DNA from: Ignavibacteriales bacterium
GTDB taxonomy: Bacteria; Bacteroidota; Ignavibacteria; Ignavibacteriales; Ignavibacteriaceae
NCBI GenBank assembly: GCA_016707115.1
Contig: JADJIH010000002.1
Span: forward strand, 305,628-369,627
Length of the DNA stretch: 64,000 nt
Direction of reading: 5' to 3'
Shown: positions 35,510-45,394 of the stretch, piece after piece
How positions within the stretch are numbered: position 1 is the stretch's first letter
How the letters are laid out: each line of letters opens with the position of its first letter
Made by a program: the position numbers and the translations under genes
Notes under the pieces: generated by a model
Told to the model about the DNA's origin: nothing
Databases searched by the model: none
What the model saw: only the letters and a program-made list of their open reading frames with translations

Positions 35510-38500
35510 TTAAATAACATCCTGTATTCTGCAGATTGATTTGAAATCACAGAATCGGCAAACTTTATTTTCTCTGTCTTCAAGCATTGAGAGATTAAAT
35601 TTACCCCTGGCAATTTGTTCGACATAAGCGGGAATAAACTCACTGCAAATCTGTATAAGCTCTTCATTAGATTTTAATAAATCATCTTCGCTTGGTGTTC
35701 TTGAACTGCTGATATGAATATTTTTTTTACCAAAATCTTTGTTACTCAATTTTAGAGAGTAAATAATCGCAGCAGACGGATCAAACTCCTTATTTAATTC
35801 TGCTTCAATCAGTTTTTTAGATGCGTAGAGATAAAGCGGAAGTTGTAATGAAATTCCCGTTTCAAGATCTGCTTTGGTTGGTTTTTTTCCACTGAGTTTG
35901 TAATCAATAACTTTATAAGTTTTATCAGCAGGATTAACATCAATTCTATCAATTTTTCCTCTAACTTTTACATCACCAATAAAAAATTCACCAGCACCAC
36001 CATCTTTTGAATTTTTGAATTGCCCGAATCCCATTTCAAAATATTCCGGTACAAATCCTTCCGCATTATTTCTTTCTTCTTCCAGAAATTTATATAAGAT
36101 GGATTTTTTCTTATTTCCTGCTATTCCAAGAATTTTTTCTCTTTCAAAAAATATCATTGTGGAGTTAAGTCTTAACTTTTCAATCTTCCTTTCAGCAATA
36201 CTGAATATTAATTTTTCTGCTTTATTAAATGCAGCATCATCACATTGTGAAAGAATTAATTTTTGCTCTTTAAGCTTGATGTAAAATTCATATAAAATTG
36301 AATGAATAATACTTCCAAGTTCAAACGATTCTAATTCTTCTGTTGGTTCTTCAATTGTTTCCAGTTGTAAAATTCTTTTCAGAAAATATTGAAACGGACA
36401 TTTTGCATATTCTTCAAGCTGGGATGCTGAATATTGTTTTTCTTTTTGATCAGCAAGTTTTGTTTTTGCTTCTTCAGAAATATTTTTAGAAATATCTCCT
36501 GTGTATTCAGATTCACCAAAAGGATTTTCCAATCTTAACTTATCAATACTTAAATCGGTTTTTAGTTTTTCAACATCAATACCAAGTGAATCAAGTTTGT
36601 CTTTATCTTTTTCTAAATCCAGGGTGGCAGCATATTTCATTAACTCAGATTTACTGTAAACAAGTTCCGAATAATCTTTGTTTGTTTTCTCTTCGCCTTT
36701 GAATAATCTTAACAAATCATTCACAAATGTAGAAGGAGTGAATTCTTTTTTCTCATCCTTCATTGGAAAAGACAAATACAGCCTTTTCTTTGCACAGCAT
36801 AATGTCTGATAAAAATGATAACGATCTTCTAAAATGTGCCTATACTCATCTTTTCGATACGAACCGGACAAAAATATTTCGGGCTGATATCTTGTTGGAA
36901 ATTCGCCATCAACCAGCCCGCCGATAAAAACATAATCAAAGTTTAGTCCGCGGATTTCATTAACAGATGTTACAAGTACTCCGCTTGCATGTCTTTCTTT
37001 AATATTATAGCGCGTAAACTGAAGTGCAGTTTTAATCTGCGATAAGAAATATCCCAAAGGAAATTTTTTATCCGTTCCATTTTCATCGGTAAGCAAATCA
37101 AATAACTCATCCAGCGTTTCAAGAAAAACTGTAATTGCTTTAACATTTTTTTCTATATAATTCTCATGATCATTTACTATCCGCTGAGGTAAACCTAAAG
37201 TGTAAATAAGTTTTCTTAACTCATCCTTAAATTCATAAATGGTTTTCTTTTCCCTGAAAGGTTTAAGCATTTCGAAAATTGCTTCAACATCATCTTTAGC
37301 TTTGGAATAAAACTCTATCGGTAAAAAGCGGTTGTCTTCATCATCATTATTAAAATTAATTTCATCAATCGTTCTGGATATTGAATCAATCCAGTTCTTA
37401 TAACCGGATACAATTTTAAGATTTGAAGAAACACGAAGCAGATTTGAAAGATCGAGCCCGTTTATTTTTATCCATCTTCCTGTTAGCGCACGAAAAATAT
37501 TTTTGTAGTAAAAATTGTTTTCTAATATTTCCAGGAAGTTTATTAAAGCAATTACCGGCTGAGATTCATTTAACGCATATCTGTCTGTAAGATTAAACGG
37601 AATTCCATACTCATTAAAAACATCGCGTATAATTGCCGAGTGATCAGATATTAAATTGAAAGCCACAGTTATAGAATCAACATCAACATTATTTTTTGTG
37701 ATAAGTGATTTTATTTCTTTAGCAATCAGTCTAATTTCTTCTTCAGGCGATTGCGCAATAATCTTTACAGTATCAATTTCACTGGGCTTAGGTTCATCAT
37801 TTTCATTTAATAAAAATAATTTCTCACGTATTCTTTTCTGATAATCATTAAACTGTATTTGAGATGTGTCTTCAACTTCATTAAAACCTTTGGCTTTAAA
37901 TTTTTCATAACAGTTATCAAGATGCGAAAACAAAGCTGGATTGTATCTGTAATAATCAAACATTACAAAAAGCTCAATACCTTCAACATCTGCAGTGCGA
38001 TTTATAATATCAATTTCAGGCTGTGTAAACTCATCAAACCCGTTAATTACTATTGTGCTTATTCCATTGAATGAATTATTAAATCTTAAAACAAAATCCT
38101 TTTTATCTAATCTTAAAACCTCCGAATAAACATCACCTGTTTCATAAACATTTAATTCTTTGCAGTATGCTAAATAATTCTTATAAACATTTGCAATGTC
38201 TGCTGCTTTTAATTTTTCCGAACCTTCAAGTTTTTTAGCTTCAGATAGAATTTGCTCCGGTGAAATACCATTTAATTTATATTGCGTAATAACATTCTTA
38301 ATTCTGTCCAGCGTACCGCGCGGAATTTCATTCTTATAATTTGAAAAATATTTTAATTCCGTTTTCTTAAATGATTTACTTAACAGCACCGCCGATGATG
38401 CTTCACTAAGCGTTTTAAATGAATCAAAATCATTCGATTGAAATATCTGAGTTGTAAATGTTTCAAAGGTGTGAAGATTTATTTTTGAAACCGATTTACC

Positions 38501-38653
38501 CGGTGATTGCGAAACTAATTCCCTTTTTAGATATCTGATTTTTCTGTTTGTCGGTACGATTATTAAAATCTCGCCAAGCTTTGCCTGACTTATAAAATCA
38601 TTTATAAGATTATCTGGATCTAACCGCTCAATTTTGTTTTTAGAAAGAATCAT
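35510..38653 (-). CDS. PD-(D/E)XK nuclease, AddB/RecB-like
   Basis: A 1047-residue protein in the family of AddB-type DNA-repair helicase-nuclease subunits. The N-terminus 'EILIIVPTNRKIRYLKREL' is the degraded Walker A region of AddB; the central part has helicase-like folds ('IVINGFDEFTQPEIDII'). The C-terminal nuclease has 'FELGSIIHSILYEFY', the catalytic 'YKVIDYKLSG', and four cysteines for an iron-sulfur cluster, one in 'YAKCPFQYFL' and three at 1032, 1035 and 1041 in 'CRFCDFKSIC'. The ATP-dependent partner (AddA/RecB) is not in the window. The start overlaps the end of the CYTH gene by 4 bases (ATGA). Confidence 0.82.
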   Translation of the reverse strand: MILSKNKIERLDPDNLINDFISQAKLGEILIIVPTNRKIRYLKRELVSQSPGKSVSKINLHTFETFTTQIFQSNDFDSFKTLSEASSAVLLSKSFKKTELKYFSNYKNEIPRGTLDRIKNVITQYKLNGISPEQILSEAKKLEGSEKLKAADIANVYKNYLAYCKELNVYETGDVYSEVLRLDKKDFVLRFNNSFNGISTIVINGFDEFTQPEIDIINRTADVEGIELFVMFDYYRYNPALFSHLDNCYEKFKAKGFNEVEDTSQIQFNDYQKRIREKLFLLNENDEPKPSEIDTVKIIAQSPEEEIRLIAKEIKSLITKNNVDVDSITVAFNLISDHSAIIRDVFNEYGIPFNLTDRYALNESQPVIALINFLEILENNFYYKNIFRALTGRWIKINGLDLSNLLRVSSNLKIVSGYKNWIDSISRTIDEINFNNDDEDNRFLPIEFYSKAKDDVEAIFEMLKPFREKKTIYEFKDELRKLIYTLGLPQRIVNDHENYIEKNVKAITVFLETLDELFDLLTDENGTDKKFPLGYFLSQIKTALQFTRYNIKERHASGVLVTSVNEIRGLNFDYVFIGGLVDGEFPTRYQPEIFLSGSYRKDEYRHILEDRYHFYQTLCCAKKRLYLSFPMKDEKKEFTPSTFVNDLLRLFKGEEKTNKDYSELVYSKSELMKYAATLDLEKDKDKLDSLGIDVEKLKTDLSIDKLRLENPFGESEYTGDISKNISEEAKTKLADQKEKQYSASQLEEYAKCPFQYFLKRILQLETIEEPTEELESFELGSIIHSILYEFYIKLKEQKLILSQCDDAAFNKAEKLIFSIAERKIEKLRLNSTMIFFEREKILGIAGNKKKSILYKFLEEERNNAEGFVPEYFEMGFGQFKNSKDGGAGEFFIGDVKVRGKIDRIDVNPADKTYKVIDYKLSGKKPTKADLETGISLQLPLYLYASKKLIEAELNKEFDPSAAIIYSLKLSNKDFGKKNIHISSSRTPSEDDLLKSNEELIQICSEFIPAYVEQIARGKFNLSMLEDRENKVCRFCDFKSICRIQDVI

Positions 38654-39159
38654 TTTTTGTCTTTATCTAAAAGTAAATCTTTGTAAGAAGCTCTAATTTC
38701 CTCTTTGTCTCTAAGTCTAAGTAAATCCATCATAAACGAAAATCTTTTTTCAGCATCTGCTAAACCATTTATAACCCGGGTTTCCAATTCTAAAAAGCAG
38801 CCCAAACCTTTTACATTATCCAGATGAATTCTTGTGTTCTTATAAAGATATAACTCTCTTTTTTTATTTACGATTGTAATAACATCTAAAAATCTTTTAA
38901 GATATTTATTTGCATCTGTTTTCTCTATTTCTAAAAGATGATAATCAGACCAGCGCTTTTTTGATTTTTCATTCCTGTCATAAAATATCAGCGTCTGTTT
39001 ATCATTCTCTACTCTCAGCTTCAGCAATCCTTTATCCACCTTGTAATAAATATCTTTTTGTAATAATAACTCCTTAAAAGGAATTTTATTTTTCTTAAGT
39101 ATTTCTTTTACTTCTTTGTGCGATGTTAGTTTTACTTTTATTTCAAGGTTTTTTGGCAT
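38650..39159 (-). CDS. CYTH-domain protein (CyaB/thiamine-triphosphatase-like)
   Basis: Metal-dependent phosphohydrolase/cyclase fold that binds triphosphates within a beta-tunnel. Visible are the N-terminal 'NLEIKVKL', a charged strand 'LLKLRVEN', 'HLLEIEKTD' and 'CFLELETRV' strands with alternating acidic and basic residues. At 169 residues it is the short, stand-alone form. In the cell such proteins hydrolyse triphosphates or make cAMP; activity cannot be predicted. The gene ends in an ATGA overlap with the AddB-like gene, so both are expressed together. Confidence 0.8.
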   Translation of the reverse strand: MPKNLEIKVKLTSHKEVKEILKKNKIPFKELLLQKDIYYKVDKGLLKLRVENDKQTLIFYDRNEKSKKRWSDYHLLEIEKTDANKYLKRFLDVITIVNKKRELYLYKNTRIHLDNVKGLGCFLELETRVINGLADAEKRFSFMMDLLRLRDKEEIRASYKDLLLDKDKK

Positions 39160-39217
39160 TTGTTTCTTATTCTAATTTTAAATTATGAGTGAATCCTTAT
39201 AACAGACCTGACCTTTG

Positions 39218-39287
39218 TGTCATTCCCGTGAACACGGGAATCCGGAGCCTGTAAACAAAATGGATTCCCACTTTCGTGGGAATGACA
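39218..39287. repeat. palindromic repeat, GTCATTCC...GGAATGAC type
   Basis: A 70-bp imperfect inverted repeat with outer ends TGTCATTCCC and GGGAATGACA. Each half is itself a hairpin: the left has CCCGTG/CACGGG and ends GGAATCC; the right begins GGATTCC and contains CCCAC/GTGGG. It lies between the start of the CYTH gene and the barrel-protein gene, with no open frame. The same outer ends recur at 57403 and, more diverged, at 63317. Confidence 0.8.
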
Positions 39288-39386
39288 AAACAATTATAGA
39301 TGAATTCAACAAATAAATGATGAATATTTCCATTGATATTGTCATATCAATAATTATTTTAACCATAGAAAAATAAGAATATTAAA

Positions 39387-40073
39387 ATGTCTAAAGAAAT
39401 AGCACATATTCCGGCACTGACCGTAAAAAGTTTAATCATCGTATGTTTGTTTGCAATTGCACTACCTTTTGCAAATATAAATCCGCAAGGCATTGGTGAA
39501 CTCGCTCCGCCAAAACCACCTGAAGTATTCCCTAAAAACTCCTGGGGTATGGATATTATGTTTGGAGATGCCGGTTTTGGGCTTGGTATTTTTTTTAGAA
39601 AAGAAGTAGCTCATAAATGGACAGCCTTTTTGGATCTTTCCTTTTCTGAAACCAAAGATGAACGTGAGTTTGAATACATAGATTATTATGGCAATGTTAT
39701 TACTATCGGCAAAAAGAATAGAGTTTTTCAGGCACCATTAAACCTTGGTGTGCAGTACAGACTTTTTGAAAACTCCCTTGCTGATAATTTAAGACCATTC
39801 GTTTGCGCTGGTGCCGGACCAACAGTACTTATTTCCACACCTTACGAAGAAGAATTTTTTAATTCTTTTGGAAAAGCACAGGCTAAAATTGCTGCCGGCG
39901 GATATGTTGGACTTGGTGCAAACTTTGGATTGGATAAATCCAGTTTAGTGGGTATTACTTTTAAATATTACTATTCTAAAATTATTAACGGCGGTGTAGA
40001 AAGTCTTTACGGAAAAGAGAAAACTGAAATACAAGGTTTTTTTATTACACTTAATCTGGGAATGATGTATTAG
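39387..40073 (+). CDS. outer-membrane beta-barrel protein, function unknown
   Basis: 228 residues with a hydrophobic export segment (residues about 12-30) and a series of amphipathic beta-strands ('GMDIMFGDAGFGLGIFF', 'APLNLGVQYRLF', 'GFFITLNLGMMY') ending in an aromatic residue, as in porin-like 8-strand barrels. It resembles the many uncharacterised barrels in this phylum. A 133-bp fragment of a second copy lies further on at 41809, after the next gene, showing that there was once a tandem duplicate. Function unknown. Confidence 0.7.
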   Translation: MSKEIAHIPALTVKSLIIVCLFAIALPFANINPQGIGELAPPKPPEVFPKNSWGMDIMFGDAGFGLGIFFRKEVAHKWTAFLDLSFSETKDEREFEYIDYYGNVITIGKKNRVFQAPLNLGVQYRLFENSLADNLRPFVCAGAGPTVLISTPYEEEFFNSFGKAQAKIAAGGYVGLGANFGLDKSSLVGITFKYYYSKIINGGVESLYGKEKTEIQGFFITLNLGMMY

Positions 40074-40143
40074 TTCTTAGTCAAATTCGCTCTGGTGTAT
40101 TTAAGTTCTCGACAAAATATCAGGTAGATTTTTAAGGGAAAAA

Positions 40144-41806
40144 ATGAAAAATCTAATATGTGCGCTTGCCTATCTTTTATTCTCCACATCAGCATTCAGC
40201 CAATCAGCTTATCGGCATAGAGACGCGAAACAAATCGATGTTAATCAAATAAAGACCTTTCTTAGCAATCTGGGCACATTGGGTGTATTTACTAATATCG
40301 CAACCTGGGATCAATTACGATACAGAGATTATTTGTCTGGAAATGAACTTAACAATACGGGTATTGTATATCAGCAAGGCCTGTGGATGTTAGGAAAGAT
40401 AAATGGAGAAAACCACGCAAGTGTTACTGAGTGGAATACACATTTTTCTCCGGGTCCTATTATTAATGGTCAGCCTGCAATGATCTATAATCCTTTAGAT
40501 TCGGCGAGATATACGATTTATAAAATTAATAAAGGTGATGATCTTAACAATCCGGATTATAATAACTGGCCAACAGATTTAGGAGCTCCGGTTGATAATA
40601 ATGGAAAGCCATTAATAAAAGGCGATCAAACTTTATGGACAGCCTTTAATGCAGCTGACTCAACAACTCTAAATTATTGGCAATGGTTCCAACCAAACAA
40701 TTACTTGCATTTACTTCCTATCGAAATTCAACAATTAGCATTTGCACGAGCAGGTAATAAAAAAGATAATGAAGATATTTTTTCAAACACTATTTTCTTT
40801 GAATATTTAATTATCAATAAAGGTAACTCAAATATTGATTCTGCATTCTTTGGTTTTTGGACTGATATAGATTTTTATGAAGCAGGCTTGAATCCTCCTG
40901 CAGTTGATACTTTGGCTCAAGTTGGTTACTGCTGGGCTTTAAATGACACCTACACTTACACCCCTCAAAGAGCACCCGCTGCTGTAGGATTTACATTAAT
41001 CTACGGACCATCAATTCCTTCAGCGGGACAGAAATTCGGTATTTAATGGAAGATCTTTACCTGATCACAAAAATCTGCCTCTAACAGCTTTCCACGGTAT
41101 TGAGGATGATGCAACAATATTACCACCATTCAATATGGCTGAATCTATTGACGATGCCTGGAATATGGCAAACGGATTGCAAAGTGATGGCTTGCCCAAT
41201 ATCAATCCATCTAATGGCGAGGTTACAAAATTTCAACTAAGTGGTGATCCAATTACTAATCAAGGGTGGATATATCCTAAAAATTCTACAGGTGGTGGTG
41301 CAGGATTTGTAATGTTTACAGGTCCATTTAATCTTGCGCCAAATGATACACAATGGATTATGATTGCACTTATCCCTGCATTGGGTAATGATCGTTTTGA
41401 GAGCAAAAAGATTATGCGGGAAAAAGCAATGCTTTTAAGATCATTCCCTTACGATACTCTTGCTTATGGCGTAACCCCATATAAGATTGATTATGTTGAT
41501 ACAACTAATTTACCCGATATTGTTGAAAGCGAAATTGTACCCGACCAACTTTCAATATCTCAAAACTTTCCTAATCCATTCAATCCTGAGACAACTATAA
41601 TTTTTGGACTTCCTCAGCAGGAACATGTTTCTTTAAAGGTATTTGATATACTTGGAAGAGAAGTCCGCACACTTTTGGATGAAGTTAAAGATGAAGGAAC
41701 GTATAGAATAAGATTTAACTCATTAGGTCTTGCAAGCGGAATTTATATTTATCGCATAAGCTCGAATAACAACAGTGTATCTAAAAAAATGATAGTACTT
41801 CGTTAA
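40144..41806 (+). pseudogene. T9SS cargo protein split by a single-base frameshift
   Basis: Two open parts, 40144-41046 and about 41045-41806, belong to one protein. The first has a signal peptide ('FSTSAFSQ') and an unknown beta-rich domain of about 280 residues; the second continues in another frame ('NGRSLPDHKNLPLTAFHGI') and ends with a type A sorting domain ('NFPNPFNPETTIIF', ending 'KKMIVLR'). Removing one T from the 'attt' at 41041-41044 gives a continuous protein of about 553 residues across 'KFGINGRSL'. The lesion is a homopolymer length change, so it could be a real mutation or a sequencing error. No enzymatic motif recognised. Confidence 0.8.
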
Positions 41807-41808
41807 AG

Positions 41809-41941
41809 CAGTTTAGTGGGCATTACCTTTAAATATTACAATTCTAAAATTATTACCGGCGGTGTAGAAAGTCTTTATGGAAAAGAGAAAACCGAAATAC
41901 AAGGTTTTTTTATTACACTTAATTTGGGCATGATGTACTAA
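41809..41941 (+). pseudogene. 3' fragment of a duplicated barrel-protein gene
   Basis: The 133 bases match the last 133 bases of the barrel-protein gene (39941-40073) at about 93%, including the stop codon. Of the nine differences seven are silent, so the copy was under selection before it lost its 5' part. It starts directly after the stop of the T9SS gene and has no start codon of its own. The rest of the intergenic stretch (41942-42124) holds a likely terminator and nothing else that I recognise. Confidence 0.85.
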
Positions 41942-41968
41942 AATTATTTTATAAAGTTATGATTAAAA

Positions 41969-41999
41969 CCAGTTACTTTTTAAGTGCCTGGCTTTTTTT
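41969..41999 (+). terminator. probable rho-independent terminator
   Basis: A CCAG-ACTT/AAGT-CTGG hairpin with a two-base internal mismatch is followed by seven T. It closes the plus-strand group that ends with the barrel-gene fragment. Confidence 0.6.
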
Positions 42000-42124
42000 A
42001 TTTCAAGGGAAAATTGATGCTGCTTGGATTTGCAAGGAAGGGAATTTTGTTCAACTTTTTATTACTATATGACCTTGTCAGCCGATGACATACCTCGCTT
42101 TTATTAAGCTTTATCTCCTATAAT

Positions 42125-43168
42125 TTAATCTAGTTTACCTTTATAAATAATACTTTGTCCATTGTTGTAATCCGTTGTCAAGATGAAACATTCTTTTTCA
42201 AAAAGAGCAACATCTGTTACGGATATGTTATCATCTTTGTTAAAATTAATTATATATCTAATATCACTTCCATTATAATGTCCAACACCATCAAACATTC
42301 TTAAAAAAATATCCTTTTCACTTCTTCCCCAAAATTGACCTCCAAATCCAGGTTCATTTATTTCTACAAATGGTTTGAACTGTTGATTTTCATACTTGTT
42401 TATTTTATATCCTATTAAAAAACATACTTTTGAGCCTATAGACTGAGCAATAGCATTGGTTTCAATACTAAAACTGTTTTCATAAATATTTTTTAATGTG
42501 ATATTTCCATCATACTCAAAGAGGCTAACTATAGTTCCATTATTATCCATTCCTCTCAAATAATATAAGCCATTTGTTAAATCACGTTTGATTCTTAAGA
42601 ACTGAATATTATAATATGGAATCATTTTTTTAGACCAGCTTTTACCATCATAATGCAAAATTATTGCACTGCTTATATTTGCACTATCTGCAAAACCCAC
42701 AGCATAAATATTATTTGTCATATCTCCCCAAATGTTATTAAACCCACGGAAACCGGTTATTAAATATTGATAGCTAAATTTCCACTGATTTCCATCATAT
42801 CGCCAGATATTCCCCTCTCCTCCAGCAATCCATATATCACTATCAGAAAAACCGTGAACGGCGTATGGTTCTATATACCTGCTAACACCATCGGTAGTCC
42901 AGGAAAAACCATCATAGTGCCAGATAGTTTTATCAGAACCACCGCCGCTACCAACCGCCCAAACATCAATTGGAGAATTACCCCAAATAGCCGACAGATA
43001 GAGAAATGGATTTGCCCTTAATGTATCCACAGTCCAGGTATAATCACGTCTTCCGGGTTTAAGTTCATCGGTTGGTTCTATAGAATCACAAGAGATTGAG
43101 ATTATAAAAAGTGATATGAAGAAAAGAAAACCAGTTAAAACTTTTTTACAAGAATTTATAAACAACAT
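42125..43168 (-). CDS. beta-propeller lipoprotein, function unknown
   Basis: 347 residues; a lipoprotein signal ends at the Cys in 'ISISCDSIEP'. The body has repeats of the type 'IWGNSPIDVWAVGSGG...IWHYDGFSW' and 'FSDSDIWIAGGEGNIWRYDGNQW', about five blades of a propeller. Proteins like this are frequent and uncharacterised in this phylum and may bind glycans or other surface molecules. No catalytic residues recognised. A 13-bp inverted repeat lies in front of it. Confidence 0.7.
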   Translation of the reverse strand: MLFINSCKKVLTGFLFFISLFIISISCDSIEPTDELKPGRRDYTWTVDTLRANPFLYLSAIWGNSPIDVWAVGSGGGSDKTIWHYDGFSWTTDGVSRYIEPYAVHGFSDSDIWIAGGEGNIWRYDGNQWKFSYQYLITGFRGFNNIWGDMTNNIYAVGFADSANISSAIILHYDGKSWSKKMIPYYNIQFLRIKRDLTNGLYYLRGMDNNGTIVSLFEYDGNITLKNIYENSFSIETNAIAQSIGSKVCFLIGYKINKYENQQFKPFVEINEPGFGGQFWGRSEKDIFLRMFDGVGHYNGSDIRYIINFNKDDNISVTDVALFEKECFILTTDYNNGQSIIYKGKLD

Positions 43169-43209
43169 ATTACCCGCTAACCTATTGTGTGTTTTTGCAT
43201 TTGCATATT

Positions 43210-43264
43210 ATGTAAATGGTTTAGCAATAAAAATGCAATCAACCGTGACTAAAACCATTTACAT
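43210..43264. repeat. 13-bp perfect inverted repeat with 29-base spacer
   Basis: ATGTAAATGGTTT at 43210-43222 and its exact reverse complement at 43252-43264. It lies between the stop of the thioredoxin-fold gene and the start of the propeller lipoprotein gene (both minus). It lacks a T-run, so it may be a terminator without a tail or an operator site. Confidence 0.5.
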
Positions 43265-43271
43265 TTTATAA

Positions 43272-43811
43272 TCACCTCCACTTAATAGTACAGCCAATAG
43301 AAAAAGTTTCAGGCACAGAAACTTCTTTATTACCAAGCACTTCTAAAATTGCCTCTTTCAAATAAGCAGATTTAACTTTATCCGGTTCCTGCCAGTTATC
43401 GTCAATCTTACCTTCGTACTTTAGTTTTCTATCACTGTCAAAAAGAAAAATTTGCGGTGTGTGTGTTGCGCCAAATGCTTTTGCAACATCCTGAGTTTCA
43501 TCTCTTAAGTAAGGAAAGTTAAATCCTCTTGTTGCTGCTCGCTTCTTCATCTCATCAAATGAGTCATCCGGATATTTTACATCATCGTTGGAGTTTATTG
43601 CAACTATCTGCACGCCGTCTTTTTCAAATTCATTTTGCAATTCCATTATTCTGTCTTCATACGCCTGCACATAAGGACAGTGATTGCAGCTAAAGATTAC
43701 AATTAATATTTTCTTGTCAGAAAAATCATTTAAGCTGTAAGTTTTATCATCAACTCCCGTTAAAGAAAAACCGGGAATTAAAGAATCCATTTTCAATTTG
43801 TTTTCTTGCAT
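43272..43811 (-). CDS. thioredoxin-family protein (AhpC/TSA-like, CXXC)
   Basis: 179 residues with no signal peptide, hence cytoplasmic. The thioredoxin fold begins 'IPGFSLTGVDDKTYSLNDF', and the active site is Cys42-Asn-His-Cys45 in 'FSCNHCPYV', a pattern common in a subfamily annotated as redoxin or thiol-disulfide oxidoreductase. 'GATHTPQIFLFD' holds the cis-proline. It probably reduces peroxides or disulfides; the substrate is unknown. It is divergent from the M14 peptidase gene. Confidence 0.85.
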   Translation of the reverse strand: MQENKLKMDSLIPGFSLTGVDDKTYSLNDFSDKKILIVIFSCNHCPYVQAYEDRIMELQNEFEKDGVQIVAINSNDDVKYPDDSFDEMKKRAATRGFNFPYLRDETQDVAKAFGATHTPQIFLFDSDRKLKYEGKIDDNWQEPDKVKSAYLKEAILEVLGNKEVSVPETFSIGCTIKWR

Positions 43812-43868
43812 GGTAAATTTTCCAAAGGTTAAATAAACTTTTAGTTAACTGAACAAAAATATCAAAAT

Positions 43869-45323
43869 ATGAAAACACTTCTCTTAGTCTTAACAATAAT
43901 AATTTCAGAAACCATTATGTCACAAAATTATGATTTCGAACAAAACCTGTATCAATCTTATGATCGATACAAAGAAAGCAGTTTAACTCACAGAAGATTT
44001 AAACACGCTGATATAATTCCTTTAATTGATAAACTTAAACATAAAAACGGATTTACAGTTAAAGTCGTGGGCAAATCTGTTGAAGGCAGAGAATTAAAAC
44101 TTATTACAATCGGCAAAGGCAAAACCAAAATTTTTATGTGGTCTCAAATGCATGGCGATGAACCAACAGCTACTGCAGCATTGTTTGATATTTTTAATTT
44201 CATCAACGATCCCGCAAACAAAGAATTTTGTTCTGCATTGTTTGATAGAGTAACACTCTACTTTTTACCAATGGTAAATCCCGATGGCGCAGAAAGATTT
44301 AAGAGAAGAAATTTTTATGATATTGATTTAAATCGTGATGCATCGCGTTTGCAATGTCCTGAAGCTATAATTTTAAAAACTGTTTTCGATAGTCTGAAAG
44401 CAGATTTCGGATTTAACCTTCACGATCAAAGTCATAGATATTCTGTTGGAAATAGTTTTAGAACTGCAACAATTAGTTTTCTTGCACCTGCTTACAATTA
44501 TGAAAAAGATTTTAATGATGTACGCGGTAATGCAGTAAAGTTAATTGGCAATATGTTCAACTCACTTTCACAATTTATTCCCGGCCACATCGCAAAATAT
44601 TCTGATGAATATGAACCAAGAGCTTTCGGTGATAACTTTCAGAAATGGGGAACGAGCACAATACTTATAGAATCTGGCGGATGGAAGGATGACCCCGAAA
44701 AACAGTTTATAAGAAAAATAAATTTTATTGCTTTGCTTTCTGCATTCAAATCTATTGCGGAAGAAAGCTATGTAAATACAAGCAGTGATATTTATGAATC
44801 AATTCCATTTAATGACAAATACATTTTTGATGTGATTCTAAGAAATCTAACAGTTAAGGATGGAAAAAAACAAATTAAGATTGATATCGGAATAAACTTA
44901 GATGAATTTGAAGGACCGAATGAGAAAAAGATTTTTTACAGATCTCAGGTGGATGATCTTGGTGATCTTTCAACCTTCTTTGCTTATAAGGATTATGATT
45001 TTGAAGGTTACACAATTGAACGAGCATCGGTTTATGAGAAAAAAGTATATGCTTTAAATAAACTTGAGAAAATTGATTTCTATGATCTTTACTCAAAAGG
45101 ATATTCAACCATTCTCGTAAAAGAATTACCGGATGAAAAGTTTACTCGGCTGCCAATTAATCTTGCATTAAAAAACAGAATCGATACAACAATAAATATT
45201 GGTGAGTCAGCAAATTTTGTTATTAAGAAAGATGGAAAAATTAAATTTATTGTAATAAATGGTTTCCTTCATAAAGTGGAAAAGGAAAGAAAATTCAGTG
45301 GCAACGGGTTGATTATAAAATGA
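43869..45323 (+). CDS. secreted M14-family zinc carboxypeptidase
   Basis: 484 residues, with a signal peptide (residues 1 to about 19, 'ETIMSQN'). The M14 zinc ligands His95 and Glu98 are in 'MHGDEPTA', the substrate-binding part is 'NPDGAERFKRRNFYDIDLNRDA', the third ligand is the His in 'FNLHDQSHR', and the catalytic Glu is probably in 'TILIESGGWKDD'. The fold is complete up to about residue 300; the remaining 180 residues form an unknown C-terminal domain. It should cleave C-terminal residues or amide bonds of peptides outside the cytoplasm. Confidence 0.87.
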   Translation: MKTLLLVLTIIISETIMSQNYDFEQNLYQSYDRYKESSLTHRRFKHADIIPLIDKLKHKNGFTVKVVGKSVEGRELKLITIGKGKTKIFMWSQMHGDEPTATAALFDIFNFINDPANKEFCSALFDRVTLYFLPMVNPDGAERFKRRNFYDIDLNRDASRLQCPEAIILKTVFDSLKADFGFNLHDQSHRYSVGNSFRTATISFLAPAYNYEKDFNDVRGNAVKLIGNMFNSLSQFIPGHIAKYSDEYEPRAFGDNFQKWGTSTILIESGGWKDDPEKQFIRKINFIALLSAFKSIAEESYVNTSSDIYESIPFNDKYIFDVILRNLTVKDGKKQIKIDIGINLDEFEGPNEKKIFYRSQVDDLGDLSTFFAYKDYDFEGYTIERASVYEKKVYALNKLEKIDFYDLYSKGYSTILVKELPDEKFTRLPINLALKNRIDTTINIGESANFVIKKDGKIKFIVINGFLHKVEKERKFSGNGLIIK

Positions 45324-45394
45324 ACCTTTGATTTAAGATGATTAATTCCTATAATTACAAAAAACAATAAAGCTTAATTATAAAAAAGTAATAT

